A stretch of DNA of 64,000 nt from Paenibacillus sp. FSL H8-0548 (GCF_038630985.1 NZ_CP152049.1:252001-316000); one strand, 5' to 3'. Counted from the stretch's first letter, positions 1 to 8,653 are shown. The notes: a model not told the origin generated them from the sequence alone. Program-made: numbers and translations.

Positions 1-2
1 TT

Positions 3-221
3 ACTAACGATACGAATTGGGTTGTATATGAATCAGTACAATCAGATATATTTGATCATATTTTTGCCGTTGCTCCTTCATTTGGACTTCGTGTGTTCCA
101 AAATCCAACGGGATATGATATTGCTCATGGTATTGAACGCACTGCAATAGAGTCATTAGATGAATCTAATCAAAAACGGCAGACAGCTGATGAGGGTGAA
201 TATGAGTATTCTCATAAATAG
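3..221 (+). CDS. Mechanosensitive ion channel (MscS/YbdG-like), C-terminal end only
   Basis: The start lies outside the window; the last 72 codons are read in frame 3 up to TAG. The segment around [19 protein letters not shown] resembles, from memory, the C-terminal cytoplasmic end of YbdG/MscM-like members of the MscS family, which usually end with an FDH-x-(L/I)-(L/A)-x-x-x-P-x-FGLRVxQ-x-P stretch. The last 25 residues are charged and probably disordered. Such channels sit in the inner membrane and release solutes on hypo-osmotic shock. A strong terminator follows 23 bases after the stop. Identification rests on a short tail only. Confidence 0.6.
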   Translation, partial: TNDTNWVVYESVQSDIFDHIFAVAPSFGLRVFQNPTGYDIAHGIERTAIESLDESNQKRQTADEGEYEYSHK

Positions 222-244
222 ACTCCATCTCTAGTGGTACCATG

Positions 245-274
245 AAAAACCCGACCTCGTGAGGTCGGGTTTTT
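245..274 (+). terminator. Rho-independent terminator of the channel gene
   Basis: A perfect inverted repeat, AAAAACCCGACCTC paired with its complement across a 2-base loop, runs into a T tract. Confidence 0.9.
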
Positions 275-579
275 GCTATTTATTTTAAGCTTTATTTTAA
301 TCTACAAATGATTAGCTTTCTATAGTGAAAACGATCTGACCGTCTCAAAGTACAAATGCTAGTCTAAACGTGTGTACCGTTCCAGAGATGGTTGAACTAG
401 AACAAGATTATTAACGGAATAATAGGATGTGAGAGTGAAATCTAGGGCAACGCCGACACCCATAACTAGCAGAACATTCAGTGTATTTTCAGTTAGCATT
501 AAGCTTTAAATAAGTTATGTTTATGATCAGTAATATATACTAGTCATATATAAAACCTATTGAAAGGAAGTGATCTAGT
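275..579. other. Intergenic stretch without recognisable gene
   Basis: AT-rich spacer between a terminator and the SLH surface-protein gene. No reading frame with a ribosome binding site was seen. The promoter of the downstream gene must lie here, but no -35/-10 pair stands out clearly. Confidence 0.5.
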
Positions 580-2790
580 ATGCTGAAACGTACAATGGCT
601 CTTATGCTTGTGTTAATCTTGACAATGACTAGTGTGATGGGTATTGCTTCTGCTAGTACAACTACGAAGGAAACGGTTATTAATCTTTCTGATACAGCAG
701 TAACCGTTGATGGACAAAAGGCGTCAACGAGTTCATCGGCAGCGGTATATGTAGGAGCTAGCATTATATATTATGAGGACGGACATGACAGTAGCTATGG
801 AGAAGGTACAGATTCAGATGCGCACAGTGCGGAGGAAGCAGCTGAGCATAGAGTTGTGACCATTACGAAGCCTGGAATTTATCGTGTATCAGGCAAGTTA
901 TCGAAAGGACAGCTTGCAATTGATTTGGGAGACGATGCAGCTTCTGACCCTACAGCGGTCGTGACACTTATTTTAGACGGAGTAAATATTACGAATACAG
1001 TTGCTCCCGCAGTTATTTTCTACAATGTGTATGAGCAATACTCAATAAAAGAAGATACAAAAGGAATTATTGATCTTAGTCAAGCAGGGGCACAGGTTCT
1101 ATTAGCCGATGATTCTGTGAACATTGTGAATGGCTCTTATGTCGCACGAATTTATAAAGAGGGTTCAACGAAAAAGCTGCATAAATATGATGGAGCCTTC
1201 TATTCTAAAATGTCTATGAACATTTCTGGAGAAGCTAAGGGAACAGGAGAGCTGCATATTACTGCTGCTAATGAAGGGCTCGATTCTGAGCTGCACTTAG
1301 CTCTCAACGGCGGGAAGATCTATATTGAGGCTCAGGATGATGGAATCAATACGAATGAGGATGGAATTTCGGTTACAAGTATCAATGGTGGGTATCTTTA
1401 TGTAAATGCAGGTCTAGGAGCCGAGGGTGATGGAATTGACTCCAATGGGTACTTAACGATTAATGGAGGAACTATTGTTACTATGGCTAACGAACGTAGT
1501 CCTGACGGTGGTATTGATGCCGATAGTGATATTATCATTAATGGTGGTACAGTCATTGCACTAGGAACACGTAATGATGCGTCGTCTTCTACTTCCAAGC
1601 AGCCGTTTATGGAGCTATCTTTTGCTACGACACAAGCGGCGGGAAGTATAATCAAATTAACAGACACGGAAGGTAATGAACTTCTAAACCATATAGCGGA
1701 AAAGAATTTTCAAAGCGTAACATTTTCATCTGCTGACCTTAAACTCAATACTGAATATCATCTGTACGTTAATGGTGTACAGCAACAGTATACAGGAAAT
1801 TCTTTTGGCATGATGGGTGGCGGCTTTGGTGGAAATCGTCCTAGCGGTGATAACGGACAATTTGGTCAAGGTACTCCTCCAACAGGAGAGCGTCCAGAAA
1901 TGCCAGATGGCATGCAGGGAATGCCAGAAGGTGGATTTAATCCAGATGGACAAGTTAACACGGAGGTAAGCAGTGAAGGCTCTACAGCATTCAAAATAAC
2001 GGAATCTGTTCATAGCTTTTCAGGTGTTTCCGAGGCAACTGACAATAGCGGTAAAACGAAAGTTACTTTTACGGTTAATGACGGTGCTGGCATCCAAAGT
2101 GTAGCTTCTGGTAAAAGTATTGTATTTGAGGGAGTTAAAGCAAGTACAGCTGTTCCTGAAAGTGATATTCAGCTAACCGTAACAGATGTGCCTTCAGAGA
2201 ACTATTCTGAAACGTATCTTCTTTCTGAGTTGAAAGGTGATTTATCCAAAATTATGCCCGAAGAGGATGGCCAATACCGTCTTACCATTGCGGTAGTGTC
2301 CTCTAATGAAACATACACTGGGGTATCACAATGGCAATTTGCAATTGGTGTGTTACCCTTCACGGATGTGAAATCAAACGACGCTTCTTATAATGCAATT
2401 AAGGCTTTGTATGAAAAGGGAATAATGATTGGAACGAGTTCGACTCAATTTTCACCAAATTTACCAGTAACACGCGCAAATGCGATTACAACTCTTGGTA
2501 GGCTTCTTAAAATAGAGCAAACTGAATCCAGCGCCTTCAATGATGTTGTGAAAAATAGCTGGTATAGTGGATATGTTGGCTGGGCAGTGGAGAATGGACT
2601 TGTTATTGGCGATGGAAAAGGGAACTTCATGCCAAATGCTAGTCTGACTGCAGAGCAGATGAAGCTTGTTATATCGAGATATGTAGAATTGAGCGGATTA
2701 AATATTTCGTTAGACGATCTCTTCCCAAATACTCTTACTGGTTCAATGACTCGCGCAGAGCTTGCAACTCTATTAAGTAAGCTACTATAA
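580..2790 (+). CDS. Secreted beta-helix carbohydrate-binding domain protein with SLH repeats
   Basis: 736 residues. Residues 1 to 26 form a signal peptide ending ASA. The next 380 residues resemble the Cthe_2159-like (DUF4353) carbohydrate-binding domain: VTITKPGIYRVSGKLSKGQL, then repeated short blocks such as GGKIYIEAQDDGINTNEDG, INGGYLYVNAG and INGGTVIALGTRNDA that fit a right-handed beta-helix. Residues about 410 to 460 are a Gly/Met/Pro linker (GMMGGGFGGN, GMQGMPEGG). The C-terminus carries two S-layer-homology-like modules starting at FTDVKSNDASYN (about 595) and FNDVVKNSWYSG (about 650), which would hold the protein on the cell wall; a third module looks shortened. GGAAGTGA lies just before the ATG. 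It stands alone, with a terminator behind it. The domain assignment is from memory; the ligand is unknown. Confidence 0.8.
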   Translation: MLKRTMALMLVLILTMTSVMGIASASTTTKETVINLSDTAVTVDGQKASTSSSAAVYVGASIIYYEDGHDSSYGEGTDSDAHSAEEAAEHRVVTITKPGIYRVSGKLSKGQLAIDLGDDAASDPTAVVTLILDGVNITNTVAPAVIFYNVYEQYSIKEDTKGIIDLSQAGAQVLLADDSVNIVNGSYVARIYKEGSTKKLHKYDGAFYSKMSMNISGEAKGTGELHITAANEGLDSELHLALNGGKIYIEAQDDGINTNEDGISVTSINGGYLYVNAGLGAEGDGIDSNGYLTINGGTIVTMANERSPDGGIDADSDIIINGGTVIALGTRNDASSSTSKQPFMELSFATTQAAGSIIKLTDTEGNELLNHIAEKNFQSVTFSSADLKLNTEYHLYVNGVQQQYTGNSFGMMGGGFGGNRPSGDNGQFGQGTPPTGERPEMPDGMQGMPEGGFNPDGQVNTEVSSEGSTAFKITESVHSFSGVSEATDNSGKTKVTFTVNDGAGIQSVASGKSIVFEGVKASTAVPESDIQLTVTDVPSENYSETYLLSELKGDLSKIMPEEDGQYRLTIAVVSSNETYTGVSQWQFAIGVLPFTDVKSNDASYNAIKALYEKGIMIGTSSTQFSPNLPVTRANAITTLGRLLKIEQTESSAFNDVVKNSWYSGYVGWAVENGLVIGDGKGNFMPNASLTAEQMKLVISRYVELSGLNISLDDLFPNTLTGSMTRAELATLLSKLL

Positions 2791-2805
2791 TCCCCGCGTC
2801 TCATC

Positions 2806-2836
2806 AAAAACACCATTCGCATGAGGATGGTGTTTT
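2806..2836 (+). terminator. Terminator after the SLH protein gene
   Basis: AAAACACCAT and ATGGTGTTTT pair across a 9-base loop and end in a T run, 16 bases after the stop codon. Confidence 0.85.
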
Positions 2837-3044
2837 TGTTATGTGTAATGATTTCTAGGAATTTGATTTATGTAGGAGTTCTGCTATTTCCATTTATCTG
2901 AAATGTTATTTAATATGTGTTTTATTAAGAGATCTCTTTTAGTGAGTTAATATAGTAGCGGTGAATATCAAAGCTTATATTTATAATACATTAATTTTAA
3001 AATACCCATAGAAGGTACATCAAAATAGAGAGAGATAGCATTTA

Positions 3045-3113
3045 GGGACTACACCAGTAGAAGCCTGTGTGGCGTGATCTTCGGACAGGGTTCAAATCCC
3101 CGCACCTCCACCA
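3045..3113 (+). pseudogene. ssrA: Degenerate 3' end of tmRNA (ssrA), left copy
   Basis: The stretch GGGACTACACCAGTAGAAGC followed by GTGTGGCGTGATCTTCGGAC and a T-arm GGGTTCAAATCCCC, ending CCTCCACCA, matches the tRNA-like 3' end of a Firmicute tmRNA, including the encoded CCA. The 5' half, the tag-peptide frame and the pseudoknots are absent. One base is missing from the T-stem. The right relative lies about 2 kb away at 5042. Such partial copies are what site-specific integration into ssrA leaves behind. This is not a functional tmRNA. Confidence 0.75.
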
Positions 3114-3308
3114 AACCATGAGAAAGAACTGTAGTGGTACTCTTTTTTCTTTTTTAATAGGAGTGATATAATGTTGTTGAATAATGAATAACGTCGTATC
3201 GCAGTCCCGTAAGGGTCTTTACCTCATTTCAAAATTTGGCTATTGCCTGGACTCCTGTGCGACTAGCTAATATAGTGGTAGATAATTAAAGAAAGCAGGG
3301 TGATTGGC

Positions 3309-5012
3309 ATGAAACTGAACCAGATTGAGATTAGGATAGAACCATTTATTCTTGAGCGTGGAGAAGTATATCGAGAAAACGGTCATATCCTTTCTATTAA
3401 TGAAATCAAGCCACGGGTTTATCATGCTGAAGTTGTGGGGAGTGAGCTCTACGATGTGGAGATTCAGCTTGATTCACATGGCGAAGTGACTTCTACATTG
3501 TGTGAATGTCCTTACGATAAAGGTCCAATATGTAAGCATGCAGCAGCTGTTCTTTTGGAAATCAGAGACGAATTTTCCAGTAAAGAGAAGGTCCAGTCTT
3601 CCCCTGAAAACAAGCCTGCTCCTAAAAAGAATATCGCTTACCAATTGTCTAAGCTCAGTAAGGATGAGTTAATTACGCTGCTAATCAATTTTTCTAATGA
3701 AATCGAGGAAGTAGAGCAGGCACTTTCCTTGAAATTTATAGATATCGATAATAAAGAGGGTTTAAATCAATATAAAAAAATAATTCGTTCTTCTATTAAG
3801 CAAAATTCCGATCGTCATGGCTTTGTTGCTTATCGTAATGTTTCCTCTGCTATAGCTGGTGCTAACAAAATAATGGAGAAAGCAGAGGAAGTATTGGAAA
3901 GTGGACATTATCTTCGTGCCGTTGAAATTAGTTTTTGTATTATGCATGAGATGGGAGATTTATTGCAGTCGTGTGATGATTCTGACGGATATGTAGGCGG
4001 TTTAATTGAGGAATGCTTGAACGTTGTACATAGTACAGCTAGCCAATTTGAATATTGCTCCGTGAAGGATAGACCAGTTCTATTTCAGATGCTTCTAAAA
4101 GAAGTGCTTCACCCAAGTTTAGAGGGGTGGAATGAGTGGCAGTTGTCCCTCATGGAAAGTGCTATTTATTTCATAACGAACGTTTCGGAAAAAGATTTGT
4201 GGAGTGAATTGATCGAAAGATTGGAAATTCATGAAAGGAATAATTCATCATACAGTTCCTATTTTACTGAAGAAGCAGCTAAGCTTCGGTTTCAAGTCAT
4301 TGAAAGGCTTGAAGGCGACAGCCAAGCACTGATGTTTTTACAAGATCGTCTCGACATTACAGCCTTTCGCGAAATGGCAATTGAAAACGCGATAAAGAAT
4401 CTTCAATTCGACAAAGCGCTGGAGCTGGTCGAGCAAGGAGAACAAAAAGATGCTAGTAAGGGTTATCCTGGTCTCGTTGATAAATGGAAAAAGTGCCGTT
4501 ATGAAATTTATGAGCGCACTCATCAAGTGAAGCATCAATTAGATCTCGCAAAGGAATTTGCATTATCCGGTGATTATAGTTATTACTTGAAATTAAAAGA
4601 ATTGTATAGCAAGGATGAATGGGAAGCAGCGTACGAGGGTTTTTTAGACGAGATTGAAATTAATAGCGATAGGAATTGGAATACAGCATCCTTGTACACC
4701 CGAGTACTTGTTGAGGAAAAGGAGACGCTGAGAATTCTGAAATATGTTCATGAGCACAAACATACCTTAATGAACTACTACCCTCATCTCATAAGTGAGC
4801 ATGCAGAGGAAGTTTTTCTGTTGTTTACGCAGGTCATATCAGAGGAAACTGCCCAGTCTTCGAATCGAAGTCAGTATCGGAGAGTATGTGAAATTATTCG
4901 TCATCTCATCAAGGCAGGCGGGGGAGTCCATGCGAAAAGAATTATTGAGCAGTTGTGCCTCACTTATCCGAATAGACCTGCTCTCATGGACGAGTTAAAA
5001 AAATTAAACTAA
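3309..5012 (+). CDS. SWIM zinc-finger domain protein
   Basis: 567 residues. The start chosen is the ATG at 3309, preceded by GCAGGGTGAT; a GTG at 3300 lies inside that ribosome binding site and is less likely. The N-terminus carries a SWIM zinc-binding motif, C65-x-C67 then C75-K-H77 (CECPYDKGPICKH). The rest is predicted almost wholly helical, with repeated two-helix units typical of the long C-terminal part of stand-alone SWIM proteins. SWIM domains bind nucleic acid or protein partners; the precise role of this family is not known. The gene is the only cargo between the two tmRNA 3' end remnants, so it may have arrived with an integrated element. Confidence 0.8.
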   Translation: MKLNQIEIRIEPFILERGEVYRENGHILSINEIKPRVYHAEVVGSELYDVEIQLDSHGEVTSTLCECPYDKGPICKHAAAVLLEIRDEFSSKEKVQSSPENKPAPKKNIAYQLSKLSKDELITLLINFSNEIEEVEQALSLKFIDIDNKEGLNQYKKIIRSSIKQNSDRHGFVAYRNVSSAIAGANKIMEKAEEVLESGHYLRAVEISFCIMHEMGDLLQSCDDSDGYVGGLIEECLNVVHSTASQFEYCSVKDRPVLFQMLLKEVLHPSLEGWNEWQLSLMESAIYFITNVSEKDLWSELIERLEIHERNNSSYSSYFTEEAAKLRFQVIERLEGDSQALMFLQDRLDITAFREMAIENAIKNLQFDKALELVEQGEQKDASKGYPGLVDKWKKCRYEIYERTHQVKHQLDLAKEFALSGDYSYYLKLKELYSKDEWEAAYEGFLDEIEINSDRNWNTASLYTRVLVEEKETLRILKYVHEHKHTLMNYYPHLISEHAEEVFLLFTQVISEETAQSSNRSQYRRVCEIIRHLIKAGGGVHAKRIIEQLCLTYPNRPALMDELKKLN

Positions 5013-5041
5013 GCTGAAGCTTTGGGTAATATTAAAACTTT

Positions 5042-5109
5042 GACTACACCCGTAGAAGCCTGTGCGGCGTGTTCTTAGGACAGGGGATCAAATCCGCGCA
5101 CCTTCTCCA
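5042..5109 (+). pseudogene. ssrA: Degenerate 3' end of tmRNA (ssrA), right copy
   Basis: GACTACACCCGTAGAAGCCT followed by GTGCGGCGTGTTCTTAGGAC and a decayed T-arm ending CTTCTCCA. It is clearly homologous to the copy at 3045 but more worn, with the T-stem and acceptor end mutated. Like the left copy it lies just ahead of a run of Ts; here the following hairpin is a good terminator. Confidence 0.7.
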
Positions 5110-5119
5110 ATATCATGAG

Positions 5120-5146
5120 AAAAGACACCATATCAGGTGTCTTTTT
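5120..5146 (+). terminator. Terminator behind the right tmRNA remnant
   Basis: AAAAGACACC and GGTGTCTTTT pair across a 6-base loop, followed by TT. It probably is the old ssrA terminator carried along with the 3' end. Confidence 0.8.
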
Positions 5147-5235
5147 TGTTGTAAAGGAAACTATGCATTCTCCGGGCATGTAGGGTACAAATAGAGGCCC
5201 GTGTTTCTGTAAGGGTGATTTTGTTCCTTCTCTTC

Positions 5236-5643
5236 TTATACTTCAGATATATTTACGCAGTGTATTTGAATAACGGAAGCTAATTTTTGAAATTCGTATT
5301 CATGATTAACCATATCCACCGTAAAATCTTCTGCTTTCTTGGTATTCATTTTAAAGTGTAAACCATTGTAGCGTAGAAATATGAGAAGTGCTGTAAAAGC
5401 TGTGCGCTTATTTGCATTGTGAAAAGGATGGTTTTGACCTAGTGACTCAAACAAAGCGGCTGCTTTTTCGAAAACGCTTGGGTAAGCGTCATCACCAAAT
5501 GCTGAAGATTGCGGTCGAAGCACTGCGGATTCGAGCAGCCCTGAGTCCTTTACCCCAAGTTGTTCACCTGGGCTATAACGTTGAATCATTGCAAGATTGA
5601 TGGCTATAACTTCTTGAACGGATAAATAACGTATAAGTATCAT
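5236..5643 (-). CDS. doc: Doc-type toxin (Fic/Doc fold)
   Basis: 135 residues, the normal length of Doc proteins. It starts LIRYLSVQEVIAIN and carries the Fic-type active-site motif HPFHNANKRTA around residue 75, where the loop is the Doc variant. Doc toxins phosphorylate elongation factor Tu and so stop translation. The ATG overlaps the stop codon of the upstream antitoxin gene by four bases (ATGA), so the pair is translationally coupled. No mutation breaking the motif is seen, so the toxin may be active. Confidence 0.9.
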   Translation of the reverse strand: MILIRYLSVQEVIAINLAMIQRYSPGEQLGVKDSGLLESAVLRPQSSAFGDDAYPSVFEKAAALFESLGQNHPFHNANKRTAFTALLIFLRYNGLHFKMNTKKAEDFTVDMVNHEYEFQKLASVIQIHCVNISEV

Positions 5644-5903
5644 CTGTCTTTGAGACCCTGTAATGTTTGATCGTATTCATCGATTACATCTGCCAAAGCA
5701 TCCATGAAATCCTCACTTAGTCCATTAGGTAATGACACTTTTTTTGATTTTCTAATAATGATTTCTCCAGTGGACTGGTTTACATCAATACTTACAGAAT
5801 CTCCTAGATCCAATCCAATCTGTTTAAGTGCATCAGTCATTGTCAAACCTAAACTGTTGCCGAACTTCGTTACTTTTCGTTCCATTTCAATCACCCTATT
5901 CAT
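5640..5903 (-). CDS. AbrB/MazE-type antitoxin of the Doc pair
   Basis: 87 residues. The ATG at 5903 is preceded by GGGAGG at 7 bases; an upstream ATG at 5930 would place that site inside the coding region. The N-terminal 45 residues (ERKVTKFGNSLGLTMTDALK) are a swapped-hairpin AbrB/SpoVT-type DNA-binding domain. The C-terminal tail SEDFMDALADVIDEYDQTL is acidic and helical and would cover the toxin. Doc partners are usually of the Phd fold, but AbrB-type partners also occur in Firmicutes. The pair probably represses its own promoter; the AT-rich region upstream (5930 to 5980) is the likely operator site. Confidence 0.85.
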   Translation of the reverse strand: MNRVIEMERKVTKFGNSLGLTMTDALKQIGLDLGDSVSIDVNQSTGEIIIRKSKKVSLPNGLSEDFMDALADVIDEYDQTLQGLKDR

Positions 5904-6085
5904 TGAATTCCCTCCCAATATTATATTCAATTGTTATAACAATTATACACTTATAAGTGCGATATTCAATGTTAATGTTTTTGTATCTATCATCTATGAT
6001 AGCAGTAAATTTCGTGGTTAATTTGAATAGTGAGCAGCAATATGAGTAATTGAATTATTATGTTTAACAACACTAGTGATTTAAA

Positions 6086-6283
6086 TTATAAAGCGTACTC
6101 AGAATTCTTTTCTGGATAGTACCAATTACAGCCGTTATAGCCTTGAGCAAAGTAAGGTTGGACATTATCAGTATCAATTCTATGAAATGCTTTAATTTCT
6201 TCAATTCTACAGCGTGACTCTACCTTAGTAGTTTTGTGAACATCCTTTGTATTCGTATTGACTATATAGTCGCCATAGTACAC
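6086..6283 (-). CDS. Small hypothetical protein of a YVxNTNTKxxH family
   Basis: 65 residues. The only in-frame start is a GTG at 6283 that sits almost on top of a purine-rich AAGGAAG, an unusual arrangement. The sequence YIVNTNTKDVHK, then CRIEEIKAFHRI, then AQGYNGCNWYYPE resembles, from memory, small proteins of Firmicutes and archaea with a pattern of a conserved His, a Cys, another His and a GYxxCxxC-like end, similar to an Ada-type zinc-binding module. Here the last Cys is replaced (CNWY), so metal binding may be lost. Function unknown. Confidence 0.5.
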   Translation of the reverse strand: MYYGDYIVNTNTKDVHKTTKVESRCRIEEIKAFHRIDTDNVQPYFAQGYNGCNWYYPEKNSEYAL

Positions 6284-6438
6284 CTTCCTTCAAATAAATA
6301 TAAAAAATAAGAACATTCGTTCTTGGTTTTTATTGTTACCATGCTATATATAATAATTAGCTACCTGTCACTGTTCGTTGTTTTAAATCTAGCAAATAGG
6401 AAATACTATTATTGTAGATTTAAAAGGGGGGATAGGGA

Positions 6439-6840
6439 ATGGGAGTTTGTCGTATATCAATGGTAAAGATGGATACAGTGGGAAAGCATTTTCCGAAGAA
6501 AAGAGAAACGATGTCCGAATATGAAGCACTGGAAAATGCCTATCTTGATGGAATGAGAGAAATACTGAGTGAGATTGCTGCTAGAAGATATCTTGAAATA
6601 GGAGGAATGCGTTCTAACAATCCTCATATCAGGAAGGCTAGCGAAGAGTCATCTTATGCAATTCAACGCCTACACAGTAGTTTGAACGAGACTCAACATA
6701 AATTGTATGGACGTATGGAGGAGGCTATGAACACAGAACAGGGACTTGAAGAAGAGGAGGCTTTTGTGGTTGGATTTTTAGAAGGATACCGCTTTATAAA
6801 AGAACTCCAGAGATCGGGCGGAGGTCTGACTTTGGTTTAG
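6439..6840 (+). CDS. Hypothetical helical protein, DUF6809-like
   Basis: 133 residues, with AGGGGGGA ahead of the ATG. No signal peptide or membrane segment. The sequence is charged and helical, with an acidic stretch MNTEQGLEEEEAFVVGFLEG that recalls the C-terminal EEAFxxGFxxG signature of small DUF6809 proteins of Firmicutes. No catalytic motif is visible. It stands alone between decayed regions; the assignment is weak and no function is proposed. Confidence 0.55.
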   Translation: MGVCRISMVKMDTVGKHFPKKRETMSEYEALENAYLDGMREILSEIAARRYLEIGGMRSNNPHIRKASEESSYAIQRLHSSLNETQHKLYGRMEEAMNTEQGLEEEEAFVVGFLEGYRFIKELQRSGGGLTLV

Positions 6841-6898
6841 AAGAGCTATAATAACAGTAATTATTTAACCGGAAGTGTCCAAGATGCGATGGGATGAA

Positions 6899-6943
6899 GT
6901 TTAGAATGGGTCGTTCTTGAGGGGAGCGAGGCCTATTCTAAAC
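6899..6943. repeat. Inverted repeat
   Basis: GTTTAGAAT and ATTCTAAAC pair across a 27-base loop without a T run. It may be an operator or the foot of a lost element; its role is not known. Confidence 0.3.
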
Positions 6944-7005
6944 AACTTTAAATGAGGAGGGCATCGTGTATAACTAAGTTAAAAGCTGAATGAGGTGGTA
7001 AGGCT

Positions 7006-7259
7006 ATGAGTTCAAACCCCTTTGATATCTTAATTAAAAATGGTAATGGTAATATAGCCATCATTGAAGTGGAAAATTGCAAAATTTAAATACAGAGGAT
7101 GCTAAGAAGATAAGAAGAAATATTATGGTACACCACAGCTTACAATCAAAATACAATGAAGGTTATAGTTTTACAACAGAAACAGAAAAAAAACTATTAG
7201 AAGGCGGCTTTATTGAAACTATCCATGGTGCTACTGTTCTTTCAGAGGTGCGTACATGA
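7006..7259 (+). pseudogene. Broken partner gene of a PIN-type module
   Basis: GAGGTGG precedes an ATG at 7006. The frame reads SSNPFDILIKNGNGNIAIIE and stops after 27 codons. One base later in another frame it goes on as LQNLNTEDAKKIRRNIMVHH to 7259. Together they resemble a protein of the type (P)DILIK(N/D)GNGxxIAVIEVKNLQNLTxExAxKxRRN, so a single frameshift near 7080 has split it. The end overlaps the next broken gene by ATGA, showing that the two once formed an operon. Function unknown; the layout is that of a toxin-antitoxin pair. Confidence 0.55.
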
Positions 7260-7469
7260 TTATATACGTAGAATCTAACTTTATTCTTGAGTGTTCTTGC
7301 ACAAGAAGAGTCAAACTCCGCAGAGCAGATCCTTTATCTTGCTGAACAAAATCGAATAAATTTAGTGTTTCCATCTTTCTCTATAATGGAACCATTTCTG
7401 CTGATTTTGCCTGCTTGTCTCCTGCACAATGACCTCTGTCCAAATTACGGGCAGAAACTGAGCAAGTAG
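7256..7469 (+). pseudogene. Broken PIN-domain protein
   Basis: The frame opens with MIIYVESNFILE, a typical PIN-domain start with the first acidic metal ligand, shifts near 7288, and goes on as VLAQEESNSAEQILYLAEQN and INLVFPSFSIMEPF before further frame changes. PIN domains are Mg-dependent ribonucleases, often toxins. The remainder, up to about 7565, has scraps of frame (ending VVDKPRMPKVK) but no intact gene. No full-length product can be made. Confidence 0.6.
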
Positions 7470-7607
7470 AACATATAGCATGTACCATGGCTATATACTG
7501 CTATTCGAATTGAGTCAGGAGGCTTTGAAGTAGTCGATAAACCCAGGATGCCAAAAGTTAAATGATCGACGTAGTTGAGCATCTCCTTTGTTATATTTCT
7601 GAAACAG

Positions 7608-7648
7608 AAATGATCACCTCCAATTTACAGCTTGGGAGGTGATCATTT
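7608..7648 (-). terminator. Terminator of the pdxA-like operon
   Basis: AAATGATCACCTCC pairs with GGAGGTGATCATTT across a 13-base loop, with T-rich ends on both strands, 7 bases beyond the stop of the minus-strand operon. Confidence 0.8.
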
Positions 7649-7654
7649 TCTAAT

Positions 7655-8653
7655 TTACTTATGTTTAGGAGCCAATTCAATAGCTGAACGGATCGCAGCC
7701 AGCATGCTCTTATCTTCAGCAATATTTTTGCCAGCGATATCAAATGCAGTTCCATGGTCAACTGATGTTCGAATGATTCCGCCTTTTAGACCGACCGTAA
7801 TATTAACGCCTTCTTCGATACCCATTACTTTTACAGGAGCGTGGCCTTGGTCATGATAACAAGCAACAACGATGTCAAAGTCTCCTCTGCCTGCTCTAAA
7901 AAATAGTGTATCTGCAGGTAATGGGCCGACTACATTAATGCCTTCTGCTTGTGCGCGTTCAATACCCGGCATTAATTTTTCTTCTTCCTCGCCGTTTCCG
8001 AATAGACCATTTTCACCTGCATGAGGGTTAATCCCACAAACAGCCACTCTTGGTTTTTCAAATCCGGCCTTTTTCAAAGTATCATGGGCCAGCTTTACAA
8101 CTGTGTATGTTCTTTCAGGATTGATGCTTGCAATCGCATCGATAAGCCCCATATGAGTCGTTAAATGAATGACACGCAAATTAGGTGTCGTTAGCATCAT
8201 AGAGAAATCTTCTGTTTCTGTTAGATCAGCGAGAATTTCAGTATGACCTGGATAAAGATGTCCACCTAAATGCAGCGCTTCTTTATTTAGAGGGGCTGTA
8301 CAGATGGAATCGATTTGTTGTTTTTTAGCTAAATCGATCGCTTTGGCTAAAAATTGAAATGCTGCATCGCCTGCGACTGCAGAAACTTGACCAAATGGCA
8401 GATCAGCTGGAACCAAATCAAGATGAATGACATCAATCGTACCATGCTGGTATACAGCCTCAGATGGTTCTTGAATCGCATGGATTTGTAAAGAAGATCC
8501 TACAATAGGTAAAATTCTTTCCAAAATTTTCGCATCACCAATAACTAAAGGTCTGCAGCTCAGGTAAAGTTCCTCATGCTCTAATGCTTTGACGATAATT
8601 TCTGGTCCGATGCCAGCAGCATCTCCCATTGTAATCCCAATAATTGGTTTCAT
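7655..8653 (-). CDS. pdxA2: PdxA-type 4-phospho-D-threonate/erythronate dehydrogenase
   Basis: 332 residues, full length for PdxA. It opens KPIIGITMGDAAGIGPEIIV, the family start, and shows the metal-binding histidines in PLNKEALHLGGHLYPGHTE and LRVIHLTTHMGL and the C-terminal YHDQGHAPVKV motif. True PdxA acts in vitamin B6 synthesis; PdxA2 paralogues next to a DUF1537 kinase oxidise 4-phospho-D-threonate or -erythronate and decarboxylate it to dihydroxyacetone phosphate. The ATG overlaps the stop of the kinase gene by four bases and a permease precedes, so the catabolic role is much more likely than the B6 role. Confidence 0.88.
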   Translation of the reverse strand: MKPIIGITMGDAAGIGPEIIVKALEHEELYLSCRPLVIGDAKILERILPIVGSSLQIHAIQEPSEAVYQHGTIDVIHLDLVPADLPFGQVSAVAGDAAFQFLAKAIDLAKKQQIDSICTAPLNKEALHLGGHLYPGHTEILADLTETEDFSMMLTTPNLRVIHLTTHMGLIDAIASINPERTYTVVKLAHDTLKKAGFEKPRVAVCGINPHAGENGLFGNGEEEEKLMPGIERAQAEGINVVGPLPADTLFFRAGRGDFDIVVACYHDQGHAPVKVMGIEEGVNITVGLKGGIIRTSVDHGTAFDIAGKNIAEDKSMLAAIRSAIELAPKHK

